DNA of 64,000 nucleotides from Girardinichthys multiradiatus (GCF_021462225.1 NC_061805.1:49405360-49469359); one strand, 5' to 3'. Positions 26,301-54,623 are shown, counted from the first letter of the stretch. The notes: generated from the sequence alone by a model not told the origin. Translations and numbers: made by a program.

Positions 26301-29300
26301 CAGCTATGAGCTACACTGTCCTACTTCTGAACACCTCCAGGACAAACTGAAGTTGCAACTGTCACCTATGATCATGACATAAGGATCGTGACTGAAATAC
26401 CAGCACCTGAAATGAGTTTCCTCCTTTGGATGATTGGGCTCAGCCTTAGAGACGAGGGGAGGAGTTCTGCCATCCAGGAGAGCTTGAAGATGATCTACTG
26501 CTCCTCCTCATCCAATGGAGTCAGCTGAGGGTGTCTGATCAGAGCACCTTCCCTTCAGGTTTTTTGAGGTAGTTTCCTCTAGGAGGAGACCCAAGAGCAG
26601 ATCCAGAACTCTCTCCAGGAACTATATATCCCATGTGTGCACACACCTTATGAACCAGCAGCTTCTAAAACCATCTTCACCAGCAGAACCTCTCAGCAAT
26701 CTGGCACAGGTGGTGACATCTTGGTCCACTCTTCGTTCCAACGTTGCTTTAGATTATTCTGCACGGATTTCTGAAGGTCCCACCAGAGCATTTCCTCAGA
26801 TTGAAATGTTCTGGTCTGGACTTTAACTAGGCCATTGCAACATCCTGATTTTTTTTCTTTTTCAACCAGTCTGTTAGATTAGCTAGATGGTTAGCTGACT
26901 CATTTCCATGTGGCTGTACATTGAGTTCCCCCAGATGAGGATTAAACCATGGATCAGTACATTTAGAGGTCTCATTGGACCTCTTTCACATACAGGTCCT
27001 TCTCAAAATATTAGCATATTGTGATAAAGTTCATTATTTTCCATAATGTCATGATGAAAATTTAACAGTCATATATTTTAGATTCATTGCACACTAACTG
27101 AAATATTTCAGGTCTTTTGTTGTCTTAATACGGATGATTTTGGCATACAGCTCATGAAAACCCAAAATTCCTATCTTACAAAATTAGCATATTTCATCCG
27201 ACCAATAAAAGAAAAGTGTTTTTAATACAAAAAACGTCAACCTTCAAATAATCATGTACAGTTATGCACTCAATACTTGGTCGGGAATCCTTTTGCAGAA
27301 ATGACTGCTTCAATGCGGCGTGGCATGGAGGCAATCAGCCTGTGGCACTGCTGAGGTCTTATGGAGGCCCAGGATGCTTCGATAGCGGCCTTTAGCTCAT
27401 CCAGAGTGTTGGGTCTTGAGTCTCTCAACGTTCTCTTCACAATATCCCACAGATTCTCTATGGGGTTCAGGTCAGGAGAGTTGTCAGGCCAATTGAGCAC
27501 AGTGATACCATGGTCAGTAAACCATTTACCAGTGGTTTTGGCACTGTGAGCAGGTGCCAGGTCGTGCTGAAAAATGAAATCTTCATCTCCATAAAGCTTT
27601 TCAGCAGATGGAAGCATGAAGTGCTCCAAAATCTCCTGATAGCTAGCTGCATTGACCCTGCCCTTGATAAAACACAGTGGACCAACACCAGCAGCTGACA
27701 CGGCACCCCAGACCATCACTGACTGTGGGTACTTGACACTGGACTTCTGGCATTTCCTTCTCCCCAGTCTTCCTCCAGACTCTGGCACCTTGATTTCCGA
27801 ATGACATGCAGAATTTGCTTTCATCCGAAAAAAGTACTTTGGACCACTGAGCAACAGTCCAGTGCTGCTTCTCTGTAGCCCAGGTCAGGCGCTTCTGCCG
27901 CTGTTTCTGGTTCAAAAGTGGCTTGACCTGGGGAATGCGGCACCTGTAGCCCATTTCCTGCACACGCCTGTACACGGTGGCTCTGGATGTTTCTACTCCA
28001 GACTCAGTCCACTGGTTCCGCAGGTCCCCCAAGGTCTGGAATCGGTCCTTCTCCACAATCTTCCTCCGGGTCCGGTCACCTCTTCTCGTTGTGCAGCGTT
28101 TTCTGCCACACTTTTTCCTTCCCACAGACTTCCCACTGAGGTGCCTTGATACAGCACTCTGGGAACAGCCTATTCGTTCAGAAATGTCTTTCTGTGTCTT
28201 ACCCTCTTGTTTGAGGGTGTCAATAGTGGCCTTCTGGACAGCAGTCAGGTCGGCAGTCTTACCCATGATTGGGGTTTTGAGTGATGAACCAGGCTGGGAG
28301 TTTTAAAGGCCTCAGGAATCTTTTGCAGGTGTTTAGAGTTAACTCGTTGATTCAGATGATTAGGTTCATAGCTCGTTTAGAGACCCTTTTAATGATATGC
28401 TAATTTTGTGAGATAGGAATTTTGGGTTTTCATGAGCTGTATGCCAAAATCATCCGTATTAAGACAATAAAAGACCTGAAATATTTCAGTTAGTGTGCAA
28501 TGAATCTAAAATATATGAATGTTAAATTTTCATCATCACATTATGGAAAATAATGAACTTTATCACAATATGCTAATATTTTGAGAAGGACCTGTATACT
28601 GCATGAAGGGATGGTGCTGGATAATCTTAGCAGCTCAAAAAACAGTTAATAATTAGTGTCGGAATTAGTTTATTTGTGTTTGTCTGCAGGTCGAGCAGCA
28701 AGGTGCTCAGCTGGAAACATTTCAGCAGAGGAATCTGCTGCTGCAGGAGGAAAACAACGTCCTGAAGGAGAAAATGACCAACTTAGAGAGGTATTCATCA
28801 ACTTTGGTACTGCATGCTCATCACAAGAAATACTATTAGTCCTGCAGCAGGAGTCAGGTTTGGTGCATCTGTGACTACATCTCTAGAGCTCTCCCATTCA
28901 CCTGACCGGGTTTATCTCCTTACACCAAGAGGCTTGGAACGCTTTTGTTTGGAGTTGAATAAAAAAGGGAACATTTATGTTCTCATCGTTTCAACCTGCA
29001 GGTTTTAATCCAACTCCACTTGCATTTACTGAGTCAGTTTTGGTGGTAGAAGAACAAAATAATAAACTAATACATCCGTTTGCCCTTAACAGAAGAGTTA
29101 ATCAGTTTATAGATCAACTTATTTCATGTTTTAGATGCAGTCAGGAGAGACTCTGACTCTAAATGTGAGTAATTATGTCTCCCTGTTTGCTGTTTTCATT
29201 GTAGGAAGCTGGAGGATATGGATGCAGAAAACAGAGAGATGTCCCAGACTCTCAGCCTAAAGGAAGGAAGCATCTGCAGCCTTCAGCAGCAGCTGGAGGA

Positions 29301-30060
29301 GAAGACTCACGAGTGCAGCGTCGTGTCCAGACAGCTGCAGCAAACTCTGGACGATGCTCAGAGGCAGGTCAGGAACAGAAAACAACTTTCTCTTCTTCTT
29401 TTTTTTCCCCGGTTGAAATCACGCTTTGGTTTAGTTGTCATTTACTTTCAATTACAACGTGATGTCCAGCTCAACAGCGTTTGGCACCACCAGGAAAAAA
29501 TTATTCTTATAATACAAATGTTTATTAAGTAAGATAAAAATCCTTTCATCTATTCTTGCTGCTCCTCTCATTTCTTTTTGGTTCATTTATTTTATGCTGT
29601 TTCGACGTCTCTCTTCTGGTTTGAGTTTTTTGTTTAGTTTGATGGATATAATTAGAAATATAGTTGCTAATCCTGTCTAACAGATGTTCCATTAACAAAA
29701 TGGCATCTCTGCCTGCAGGTGGACGCCAGCATGCAGAGGGTTCTGGGCAAAGAGAAAGCATCCCAGTCCAGAGCGTTGGAGCTGCAGAACCAGCTGAGCC
29801 GAGCCAAATCAGAGCTGAGTCAGTTACAGCGAAGCAAGGAGGACGTACGTTCTGCATAAACCTGGCTCTGACTTCAGCCTTCAACAGGATTAAAATGTGT
29901 TTTCTGTCTCTAGATGGAGCGCCGCTTTCAGACTCAGCTTCAGAACATGAAGGAGAGACTGGACCAGTCGGATTCTACAAACCGCAGTTTGCAGAACTAC
30001 GTTCAGTTTCTGAAAACCTCGTATGGAAATGTCTTCGGTGACTCTCTGCTGGCAAGCTGA
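17309..30060 (+). CDS. odf2: Outer dense fiber protein 2 (ODF2/cenexin), about 747 aa
   Basis: ODF2 is a coiled-coil scaffold of mother-centriole appendages and sperm-tail outer dense fibres. Exons: 17309-17416, 18097-18207, 19071-19210, 21047-21176, 21508-21639, 22035-22109, 22176-22247, 22371-22487, 23888-24082, 24373-24482, 25218-25353, 25431-25541, 25638-25907, 28690-28790, 29205-29367, 29719-29844, 29914-30060. Phases agree throughout. The N-terminus carries the hallmark IHVHVAESTPVHVH, then TPWIPPGRIS. From the fourth exon on it is almost continuous heptad coiled coil, and it ends NYVQFLKTSYGNVFGDS like human. The stretch between about residues 75 and 125 is shorter and poorly conserved against human, so an exon may be missed or lost there. 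Exon 3 and the exon 9 start are the least certain. Introns hold several mobile elements. Teleosts often carry two ODF2 paralogues, and I cannot tell which this is. Confidence 0.92.
19530..21010 (-). mobile_element. Antisense LINE-like (RTE-type) remnant in ODF2 intron 3
   Basis: The stretch, best near 20770-21005, carries phrases such as CACTGACATTCATGCTTCCT and ATCACAGTGTCATCCGCAAA. I know these from reverse-complemented RTE-like retrotransposons of fish. No reading frame survives. The left boundary is approximate. Confidence 0.5.
22690..23750 (-). mobile_element. Decayed Tc1-like transposon in ODF2 intron 8
   Basis: On the minus strand the region near 23155-23200 translates as VKHGGGG, the conserved Tc1 transposase motif, and further antisense pieces match a Tc1 transposase with many stops and gaps. 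The first 250 bp (22736-22990) recur almost unchanged at 26636-26885. Confidence 0.7.
26390..26630 (+). mobile_element. Decayed non-LTR retrotransposon fragment in ODF2 intron 13
   Basis: Phrases such as GAAATGAGTTTCCTCC, CCTTAGAGACGAGG and GGAGGAGACCCAAGAGCAGA match the same LINE family as at 63030-63660. The frame is broken. Confidence 0.55.
26636..26885. repeat. Second copy of a 250-bp Tc1-related segment
   Basis: It matches 22736-22990 in the same orientation with about ten differences, including the same left edge (CACACCTTATGAACCAGCAG). The match stops at TTAGATTAGCTAGA. Confidence 0.9.
26993..28594 (-). mobile_element. Tc1-like DNA transposon, copy 2 (1602 bp), inverted
   Basis: Same family as 7675-9284 but in the opposite orientation, inside ODF2 intron 13. 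TA target sites flank it at 26991-26992 and 28595-28596, and 200-bp terminal repeats lie at 26993-27192 and 28395-28594. It is exactly 8 bp shorter than copy 1. That is explained by one deletion inside the transposase gene. Only scattered substitutions otherwise separate the two. Confidence 0.95.
27270..28266 (-). pseudogene. Tc1-like transposase, frameshifted
   Basis: It matches the intact 334-residue transposase at 8003-9007 from the same start (MGKTADLTAV) to the same end (FPTKY here, FQTKY there). It breaks after residue 173 (GEKEMP). Eight bases are missing around 27751. In the intact copy two TGCCA repeats lie 8 bp apart at this point, and here only one is left. The first frame keeps the DNA-binding part and the first catalytic Asp. 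The second frame (27270-27854) keeps the other Asp and the Glu. A functional protein is not expected. Confidence 0.95.
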
Positions 30061-30255
30061 GCAGCGCTGGTACATTCCTAAAGCACCACAGAACAGATGA
30101 ATTTACACTTATTATGGAATTGCTCAAACCTTTTCATAAAGAGATGGTCTGATCATTATTTGTCATCCTCTTAGAAAAGTCTCGATGCTGATTTCATGTC
30201 TAAAATGTTTCATGTGTGTAGAAGTGAAAACTTTTATCTAAATTTACATTTCAGA

Positions 30256-30274
30256 AATAAATCTGCTCAATAAA
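30256..30274 (+). promoter_or_regulatory. Polyadenylation signals for ODF2
   Basis: AATAAA occurs at 30256-30261 and 30269-30274, about 200 bp after the ODF2 stop codon. Confidence 0.65.
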
Positions 30275-30689
30275 TATTTACAGATTCTACAAATTCTTCT
30301 GGCAACAATTAAAATCGGTTTACAAGTTGTCTGTCTACGTTTCATTTAAATACGTCTGATCTTTATTATCTCTCCAGTTAGTTTGTTAGCAGATGACTGG
30401 CCTTTTAGGGGCAGATGTAGTCATTTTTATTTGTTGTAGAAACCTTCCTTGAAGTATATGGTGTAAATTCTGTATTGTTTAATAATAAATGATAGTTTAA
30501 ACAATGGGGTAATCATGTAATATTGCTCTTTGCATTATACCCCATCTTCTTTAATCCAATCAACTGATTTTTTTTACATGTTTTTATGTTCTATTTTCTG
30601 AATTTAAAGCCCTTTTTCTATGCGTCCATTTTAGCGGAATATTAAGTAAAAGAGGAAATCGACGCATGGCTTATAAAATTTTTACAAAT

Positions 30690-31380
30690 AAACATCTGAA
30701 AGGTGTGGCATAGGTTTGTATCCACTCCCATTTACTCGGATACCCCTAAAAATCTGCAATTAACTGCTTTCAGAAGTCACTTAATTAGTACACAGAATCT
30801 TAAATGTAATTGGCGTTCATTATAAATTCAGCTGTTCTGTTTCTGGCCTCAGAGGTTTGAAGAACATTAGAGAACAACCAGCATCATAAAGACCAAGGAA
30901 CACAGCAGATGGGTCAGGGAGGAAGTTGTGGAAAAGTCTGAAGCAGGGTTTTGTTCTAAAATGATATCGCAAGCGTTGGACATCTCACAGAGCTTTGTTC
31001 CATCCATCATCTGACATGGAGAAAGGATGGACTAACTGCAGACCTACCAAGACATGGACGGCCATCTAAACTGACAGGCTGGGGATTAATCAGAAGCAGC
31101 CAAATGGGCTATGGTAACTCTGGAAGAGCTGCAGAAATTCACAGCCCAGGTGGGAGAAACCTTTGGCACCATTTCAAATAAATTAATTGAAATTGTTTAA
31201 ATTTGTGGTTGAGGGCAGTAATCAAATGGAATTTGAAAATAAAGTATGTGTGAAGTGGTCAGGTTGATAATTGGATGGATTTAAAAACTTTTTCGCAAAG
31301 TGTATAAAATGAATATGAAAAGATATGGGTGTAATAAAACGCGATATAACATTATCCATTTGTATTTTGTTGTAACAGGG
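30690..31380 (+). mobile_element. Internally deleted Tc1-like remnant between ODF2 and GLE1
   Basis: The 5' leader phrase near 30830-30900 (CAGCTGTTCTGTTTCTGGCC, then CAGCATCATAAAGACCAAGG) and the transposase scraps near 31045-31160 (PRHGRP-type DNA, then GTAACTCTGGAAGAGCTGCA) match the N-terminal part of another fish Tc1 family. The catalytic part is absent. Confidence 0.65.
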
Positions 31381-31615
31381 CTGTTGAGAGTTGGAAAATA
31401 AAAATAAACTGTTCACTGTGTTTTACCGAAAATTCTGAGCAATTTAAAAAAGAAGAAAAACAAACAATCTGAACGAGAAGGTTATAATAAGGATCCGACC
31501 GGAACCTAGCAGGCAGTGGGTGTTTGTTTCCAGTCGGACTGTGGTTTATGCGAGCCTGTTTGGCGCCTGTTATCATTAGCTACAGACCGTAGGTTTGATT
31601 TTTGTTTGTTTCGCG

Positions 31616-39883
<8,268 letters not shown>

Positions 39884-40650
39884 TGGACGAGGTTCTTCTC
39901 TGACGTCTGTAAGAACCGAACCAAAGAGATGATGTTGAGGAAACCTCTGTGAGGGAAACGGCTCTGTCTTTTCATGCTTGGAGAGACCCTGGAGGTCACC
40001 TGGAGCGCACACTTCGAGTTTTATGCATCATCATTAGCGAGGCGATCTCTCCTGGAAGATTTGAAGATCTTCTGGACTTTTCTCATGGATGAACCTAAAC
40101 CATCATGAATGAAGATGCTGCTCGTTGCCCTACAGACTGGATCACCTCCTTAATTTTTATATATTTTTATTTTCTCCTGAATCGCTCCAAGCCAAGATAC
40201 TTTCGGGTTCTGATGAATTCAGACACTTTAACACTAAAACCGCCGTCCTGAAGACATCTTGGTCCAGGCGTGTGTGAAATGCACGGATTATTTAGATCTT
40301 TCTGATTATTTATGAGCAGCATCACAAGCTCAGCTGAGCTGTTCATTAAAGAGGTGCGAAAACAACGTGCTGCGTCCCGATTTAACTCTGAATCAGATTC
40401 TTTTAATTAGTGGTTTTACCGTTAAAATGCTCATGAATCAGTTCATTCGTCACAGTTCAGTTCAAACATTAGGAGTTGTAAGATTTGAATGTATTTATTT
40501 TTTCCACGAGTCCACTGTGTGGAACTGAGATGTTATCACAGAGATCATTTTATCGTGACAATGAAGCAGAACTCTGGCTGTTTGTGGCGGATGAATGTCG
40601 TGTTTGACTAAAAACCGATGTAATCTACAGAAACTGTTTAGAATAAAATG
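39884..40650 (+). other. GLE1 3' untranslated region
   Basis: Non-coding DNA after the TGA at 39881-39883, ending at an AATAAA at 40642-40647. An earlier ATTAAA lies near 40346. Confidence 0.55.
40642..40647 (+). promoter_or_regulatory. Polyadenylation signal for GLE1
   Basis: AATAAA about 760 bp after the stop codon. The ATTAAA near 40346 is an alternative. Confidence 0.5.
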
Positions 40651-40963
40651 AGCCAGGGGTTTTTCTTTCTTTCTGAAAATACATTTTTTTCTTCTGTAAT
40701 TTCTCTTTAAATATAAACATTTTCCATTGGGAGATAAAACATACGAGGTTTTCATAGTATATGATAATGTTGGGTAGAAATAGCAGAATTTTAAAAGTGT
40801 TTACACCAAAAGGTAAAACCAACAAAATGATCTATTTGCTTCTATTTCAAACAGAAATGCAGCCGTTACTCCTACTGTTGCTAAAATAACGTTTAGATCA
40901 TCATAGTTCTAACAATATATAACATTTTATTTTCATGTTGGGCACACAAACTGAGCAATGGTC

Positions 40964-41215
40964 TTCACAGTGGCGCAGTTCTCACTGCTGCTGCTGTGCA
41001 GCAAGAAGGTCCTGGGTTCAAATCCTGGCCTGCAGTGTTTCTACATGGTGTTTGCATGTTTTCGGACTGTTGATTGGTTTCTCTAAATTGTCCTTAGATG
41101 TAAAAGTATGCATTCATGGTTGTTTTCCCTGTGAAGAATATTCCTATGTTGACCTGTGCAGGGTGTACCCAGTGAGCTGGAGATGGGCTCCAGCCTCCTG
41201 CTACTATGCCTGGAT
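40964..41215 (+). mobile_element. SINE-like dispersed repeat
   Basis: It contains AGCAAGAAGGTCCTGGGTTC, then a B-box-like phrase and GTGTACCCAGTGAGCTGGAG. The same family recurs at 43261 and, in part, near 47310, 50510 and 50840. It is diverged at its right end. Confidence 0.6.
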
Positions 41216-42079
41216 AAGCACACATAAATGTGTGTTTTTGATGGGTTGTTTTTTATACTCCTGTCTGAGAATATGTCCTATCTGGCTTTTGTTTCAGTGC
41301 TGCAGGAAGTTTCAGCATCTTAATATGCATTTGACAGTTTGATCAGGATCTAAGCCAGGCTGCCACTGACTTTTGAGGTTGAAAAATTCTTCCTCGTTAA
41401 GGTAGACCGCTGCAGCTCTTTGCACCACTGCTGCAGAATCATGTGTAAACACAAGTATTGCAGCGGTGACCCAAAAATATTGTATTTCATGCAATTTGTG
41501 GAACACGTTTTACTCACCTCACCATTCAGGATGCTTTTATTGACATCACTGGACATACTTTATAAATAATTGGGCTAATTATTATATGACCACTTCGGGG
41601 TACCCATAAAGCACAGAAATGGCATTCCTAGATGGTCAGTTGATCCTTTAATGCACAGACCTGCAGTCCTTGGAGGGCTGGCGTCCTACTTTCAGATGTG
41701 TCTCTGCTTCAGCCCAACTGAATCACATGATTGGTCATTAGCAGGACTGTCTGGATCAGAAAGTTTAAGGACACCGGCCATCGAGTACTGGATTCTGACA
41801 CCCCTGCTTTAACGTGATAAACTAATGTACCTGGTCCCGACTCAGCAGAACACTGTGAATTCCACCCCGTTGATCCCAGTATACATTCATTCAGAATAGG
41901 ATCAGATAAAAAGCAACACACGGGACTCATGTTGCTCACAAAATCTAGAAATATATTTTTAATATGGTTATAATTCTCTTCCTTCAGTGTGTGGTGGAGG
42001 GGCTCTATGCTCCTTACAGCCAGAGAAAACTCAGCTTAAACTGGTAGGTTCTCTGGTTGTTCATTAAAAGAACTTCAAA
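41216..42079. other. Intergenic DNA, nothing recognised
   Basis: No exon or repeat that I can name. The open frames show no family resemblance. Confidence 0.35.
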
Positions 42080-43020
42080 CTGTAGCAACGATGTGATGGA
42101 ATATTTTAGTGAACCCTTTGCATACATTGGCACCGTCAGCCAGTCCATTCATAATTTGTTTATTTATTTGTATATTTCTGACATGCATCATTGATCACCC
42201 AACTTCTTTCTTAAAGGAAATAAAAACAAAATGTTCCAAACTTATTGACTGTCTTAAAATTTCCCAAAAGAAACAACTGAAGTTTTTTTTGAAATTTAAA
42301 CATTACTTCATTTGTTTAGACTGACCTGGAACTTTTTATTGGTAATCTATTCTAAATATGATTTCGCTAACCCACTCTTCAAAAGTGGAAAGACAAAAGA
42401 ACACACTAGTCAGGTGACTGAGATGTGTGCTGATCTTCATATGTCAGCAAATGGCAAAAAGAAAATAGCTTCTCACCTAAAGTTGCCCATATCTACAGTC
42501 AGAGGAACAATTAAAGAGTCAACGGGGATTATGACAATCCAGGCTGGGAGAGCAACACAGAGAGTGATGAAAACAGAAAGAGAGGTTAAAAAAATCTCCA
42601 ACACTCAATGTTGGACAACTGCAGGGAAAAGTGACATCTTGGGGTGACCAAATCTCCATACATAATATCTATATGTCAACCAGATGTTGAGGAGGGAAAC
42701 CAGAAAAATGTCTTTCTATCCAACCATTATAAACACAGATATGCTAAAAGCTACTGGGACTGTGGGCTTTGCTCTGATGAGACTGAGCTGTTCAGGTTAC
42801 ACAAACACTCCAGGTGGGTTTCCTGCAACACAACCTCATACCCACTGTTAAGTACAGTGGAGGTTCTGTAATGCTGTGGGCCTGTTCTCTCTTCCAAAGG
42901 CCCTGAGAACCTTGTAGGAGTCACATCATGAAGTCTTTATGAATGCCAGGACATATTACGTTAGAAATCCGAGGGCTTTAGCCAGATAATGATCCAAAAT
43001 ATATCCAAATCAACACAGAA
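42080..43020 (+). mobile_element. Decayed Tc1-like transposon
   Basis: The open frame at 42312-42647 reads through KIASHLKLPISTVRGTIKE, a Tc1-type helix-turn-helix. Further on, DETELFRLHKHSRW and scraps near 42855-42905 correspond to the catalytic Asp region and the central part of the transposase. Stops and gaps are frequent. It is a different family from the copies at 7675 and 51079. Confidence 0.65.
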
Positions 43021-43089
43021 ATAGTTCATCAGACAGAAAATCAGCCTTCTGTCATGACCTCAGTCCTCAGAAAACCTCCTGTTATTACA

Positions 43090-44010
43090 TTGGGTTGGAC
43101 AGCAAACGCTGGTGGTGCTGCTCCTCTCAGCTTCAGAGGGTACAGAATGCTGCGGCGCGTCTTTTACCTGGTACACAAAAGTTTGACCACATGTCCTCCA
43201 TTTTTACCTCTCTCCACTGGCTGCCAGCAGGATTCATTTTAAAATTATTGTTCTTTTTGGGGCTGCACAGTGGTGCAGTTGGTAGCACTGTTGCCTTGCA
43301 GCAAGAAGGTCCTGGGTTCAATTCCCAGCTGGGGGTCTTTCTGCATGGAGTTTGCATGTTCTCCCCGTGCATGCATGGGTTCCCACTGGGTACTCCAGCT
43401 TCCTCCCACAGTCCAAAGACATGCCTGTTAGGTTAATTGGTCTCTCTAAATTGCCCTACATTGTGTTGTGTCCTGCGATGGACTGGCGACCTCTCCAGGG
43501 TGAACCCTGCATGTCAACTGCTGGAGATAGGCACCAGCTTCCCCGTGACCCACTATGGTAGAAGCTGACTGACTGTCCCTTTTGGCCTAGCCCCTCCTTA
43601 CCTGTCCAAGCTGCCACATCCCGACACACCTTCTTGTTCCTGCAGGTCAGCTGCTCCTCAGTGTGTCGAAGCGTAAGCTCGGAGGAGACCGTGCTTCTGA
43701 TGTAGCAGCTCCTAAATTAACCTCAGACAAGCCTCTTCCCAGTCTGCTTTTAAATCCCTTCTTTAAACTCATCTCTTCTCCCTGACCTTTGACACCATCT
43801 GAGATGTTGACTTTTAAATGTTCTTTTAATTATTCAACTATATTTTATTAATTTCCATTTTACTTAATTCTGATGGCTTGTATGACTGTTTTATTTTAAT
43901 ACAGAGCTATTTTATTTATTTTAAGGTCCTACTGATTTTATTATTGTATCGTTTATTCTGTGTACAGCACTTTGGTCCTGTGGGTGTATAAAGTGCTCTA
44001 TAAACGAGGC
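43090..44010 (+). mobile_element. L2-like LINE 3' fragment, interrupted by a SINE-like insertion
   Basis: Translation gives the L2/Maui-type reverse-transcriptase tail (LQRVQNAAARLL, then SIFTSLHWLPAG) up to 43260. It resumes after 43585 (LAPPYLSKLPHPDT), then decays toward a 3' end with CACTTTGGTCCTGTGG. The break is filled by a SINE-like repeat (43261-43577). Confidence 0.75.
43261..43577 (+). mobile_element. SINE-like repeat inserted in the LINE fragment
   Basis: It starts GGCTGCACAGTGGTGCAGTT and contains AGCAAGAAGGTCCTGGGTTC and TGCGATGGACTGGCGACC, standard phrases of this fish repeat. Near-identical octamers (CTTTTTGG at 43253-43260, CCTTTTGG at 43578-43585) flank it and look like a target duplication. 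Confidence 0.7.
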
Positions 44011-45162
44011 TGTATGTTGCTGCTGATTCTGCCAGACATGGATTTTGTTTCCCCACTCACCAAATGTATCAAATGGATAGTTTGGGTTTTTCTGGGATAA
44101 CAAAAATGCATTTATTGAAAGTTTTTATACATTAGGGGTGACAGTAAATCTGAGGCATCTGCAACTTCTGATGGAAACTTTCTGGTAATTGCAACACAAG
44201 TTATTAAAATAAGCCACAAAAGTCAAGTTTGTTTTATTTTATTTCAGCTTTTCATATATACACAGAGTTGTTACAATTAATCTGCAGCAGACAGATATTG
44301 GGTACACTGCAGCCAGATGCTCTTTTGTACTGTATAAATGCAGAGAACCTCATTTTCTGGTTCCTGCACAGAAACTAGATAATGAACTGTTTAGTTTCTT
44401 CCTGAAGAAGCAGCAGAGAAAACTTTCTGTAAAACCTCAGAATAAATTTAAACCTAAAAACAAACCCTAACTTGCACACACATGTAGTTTTAACATTTTA
44501 GATCAAGAACTGTTGAAGCTGCGCGTGACAAAAAAAAAACCAAACATTTGCAACAGTTATTGAAAACAATTCTGTGAATTATTCAAAAATAATTTTACCT
44601 TCGTGATCATTTTTTCCTTCTTACATGAAAAGGCTGCGTGACTTTCTACAGAGCTGGGACCCGTTGCTCCTCACCCTTAACTTGAACTATGATGCTGTTA
44701 CCTTTTCAAGGATACAACCATTTTTAAGGTCCACCTCCTTGTTTGGAAAAGTTAAAATTACTTCATTTTGAAAACATATAGAATTTTTATTTTAAAAGTG
44801 AGAAAACAATACCTCAAAAAGTAAAAAATATTCTTCAGTCCTCTAACTGGACTGAGATCTTTAAACCAGACTTTATGTGAGACTTTTTTTCTGCAGAAAC
44901 GTTGAGGTCTGGGCTGCAGTTCTCACTTTCCACCAGTAGATGTCACTAGATATGCAAACAGAATTAAGGGTTTCCCAGAAGCAGCTTCATCACTAAATGG
45001 TGAAATCTAAATCTCAAAGTAAGTTTTTAAGTCGTCCAGGTAACTGTCGATGACGGCAAGCAGAGTCATCTGGAGGCCTCCGAGATTCCTACAAACACCG
45101 GAGGCCATTTTGTTTCCTGATGCGAGTTATTGTCCACTTGGAGCTTCAGTGTTTGGAAGCTC
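44011..45162 (-). other. Probable PTGES2 3' untranslated region and downstream DNA
   Basis: Non-coding. Minus-strand AATAAA signals (TTTATT on the plus strand) lie at 44786-44791 and 44233-44243, so the transcript could end at either. Confidence 0.4.
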
Positions 45163-53088
<7,926 letters not shown>

Positions 53089-54623
53089 GTTGGCTTTACG
53101 TAAAGACCCACAATGCACCGCGATGGAGACGACAAAGGGTTGTATTACCCTGGGTTTTGTCTGTCAGGAAGAACGGCCCTCGGTGAGGACTTGAAGGCAC
53201 GAACTGAAGAAAGAAACCCTGGGAACGTTTGGACCCATGGTTCTTAAATTGTGGTCCAAGTACCACTGGTGGTACCTGGGCTGCCTTTAGTGGAACCTTT
53301 GGCATCAGATATTTACAAGGTTAATGTAGCTACATAAAGGCACAGATATTTTAACAGATAAAACTCAGATAATAAACAGATAATAATGTCATAGTGAAGC
53401 ACAGTGGAGGATATTAGTGCTTTAATTTGTCTTAGAGGTCAAGATCGGATTTGGGAATGTCGTCCCAGGGACTAGACTGCATTAGTTGGGATGTTTTGTT
53501 GCTGACTACCTTAAGCAAATCAAGGCAACAGCAACGTTTTTACTCCCATTTAATGCATTCAAACCACAGATAGATATTTTACAGGACTGTGTGTCTCAGA
53601 TGCAAGGCGGCCATATTAAATATTGAACTCGAGTCAGGTGCAGGTTTCCCAGTCAGAATTCCCACTTCGGGGGCTTTCGAGTTGATTTTACAACTGGGAA
53701 CTCGGAAAATCCGACCTCAGAGTATAAAAGAAAACACAAAGCCACGTTACACCAGTGCCATTTACTTTTGAAGTCTGCAGCTGGATTTAGGAACAACATA
53801 AAATCCAAATTTACCATGTTCTGTAGGGAGGCCATGTGGGTTTCCAGTCGGATCTCTGACTTCAGAAGATCCCCTTGGTGCTTTTCTAACTTCTGAATAC
53901 AAGATAAATACCCTGTATGGACTGTAAAAACACATTTCCATAAAAGACTGTCCAAAAAATTAAACATTAGCCAGTGTTCTTCTTTCAAGCCCATTAGAAA
54001 TGTGGCACATTTCTCATAATAATGTAAGTCATGCCTAAACTACACTCTTTTATTCGGAGTATTTTTTCTCTAAGTTGGAGGAGGAGATGACAGTGTTAGA
54101 AAGTACAAATGGTTTATCAGGGCAGGTTCAATGGATTCATATAAAGAAGAAGCTGCTGAATTATCTGTTCTGGTGCTGTTGCGTTTTAATTATCAAGATT
54201 ATTCCTTAATAAACCTTATGTTACAACTGTGCCTATTATTGCACTTTTTTAATTGACTTTACACTGATTTTAAGTGATTCGTGTCTGCCCAAATCTGTGA
54301 AAATCGGATTGAAAACAGTAAACTAAATGGAAAAGAGTTCATTTCGCCAAATGTTGGGAAGCCCACATAAAATAACAGATTAAACAGAAAACTCTTTGCA
54401 ATTTTGTGTTTAGTTTAAAACGTTGTGCACCAGTTAAACCAGCCGCAATAAACACAAAACACCATGATACCATTCATGTTTCTTTAGACTCATTATGTTT
54501 CCAAATATTTGATAGTCAACCAGTCAGTCATCCTCATTAATAACACAGCCTCTGGTTTTCTGCCAAATTATCCTCCAATTTTAACTAATGTCCGTTGGTG
54601 GCCTTTAGTATAATTAATAAAAT
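53089..54623. other. Upstream DNA of PTGES2, no gene recognised
   Basis: The first 100-200 bp should hold the PTGES2 promoter, since GC content is raised there. The rest is AT-rich intergenic DNA with open frames but no recognisable protein. Confidence 0.4.

Noticed and set aside
40935..41342. 135-codon plus-strand open frame after GLE1
   Set aside because: It covers a SINE-like repeat. No protein similarity and no neighbouring exons.
44301..44400. Possible extra PTGES2 coding exon downstream of 45163
   Set aside because: The seven-exon model already ends with a stop at the position expected from the human protein.
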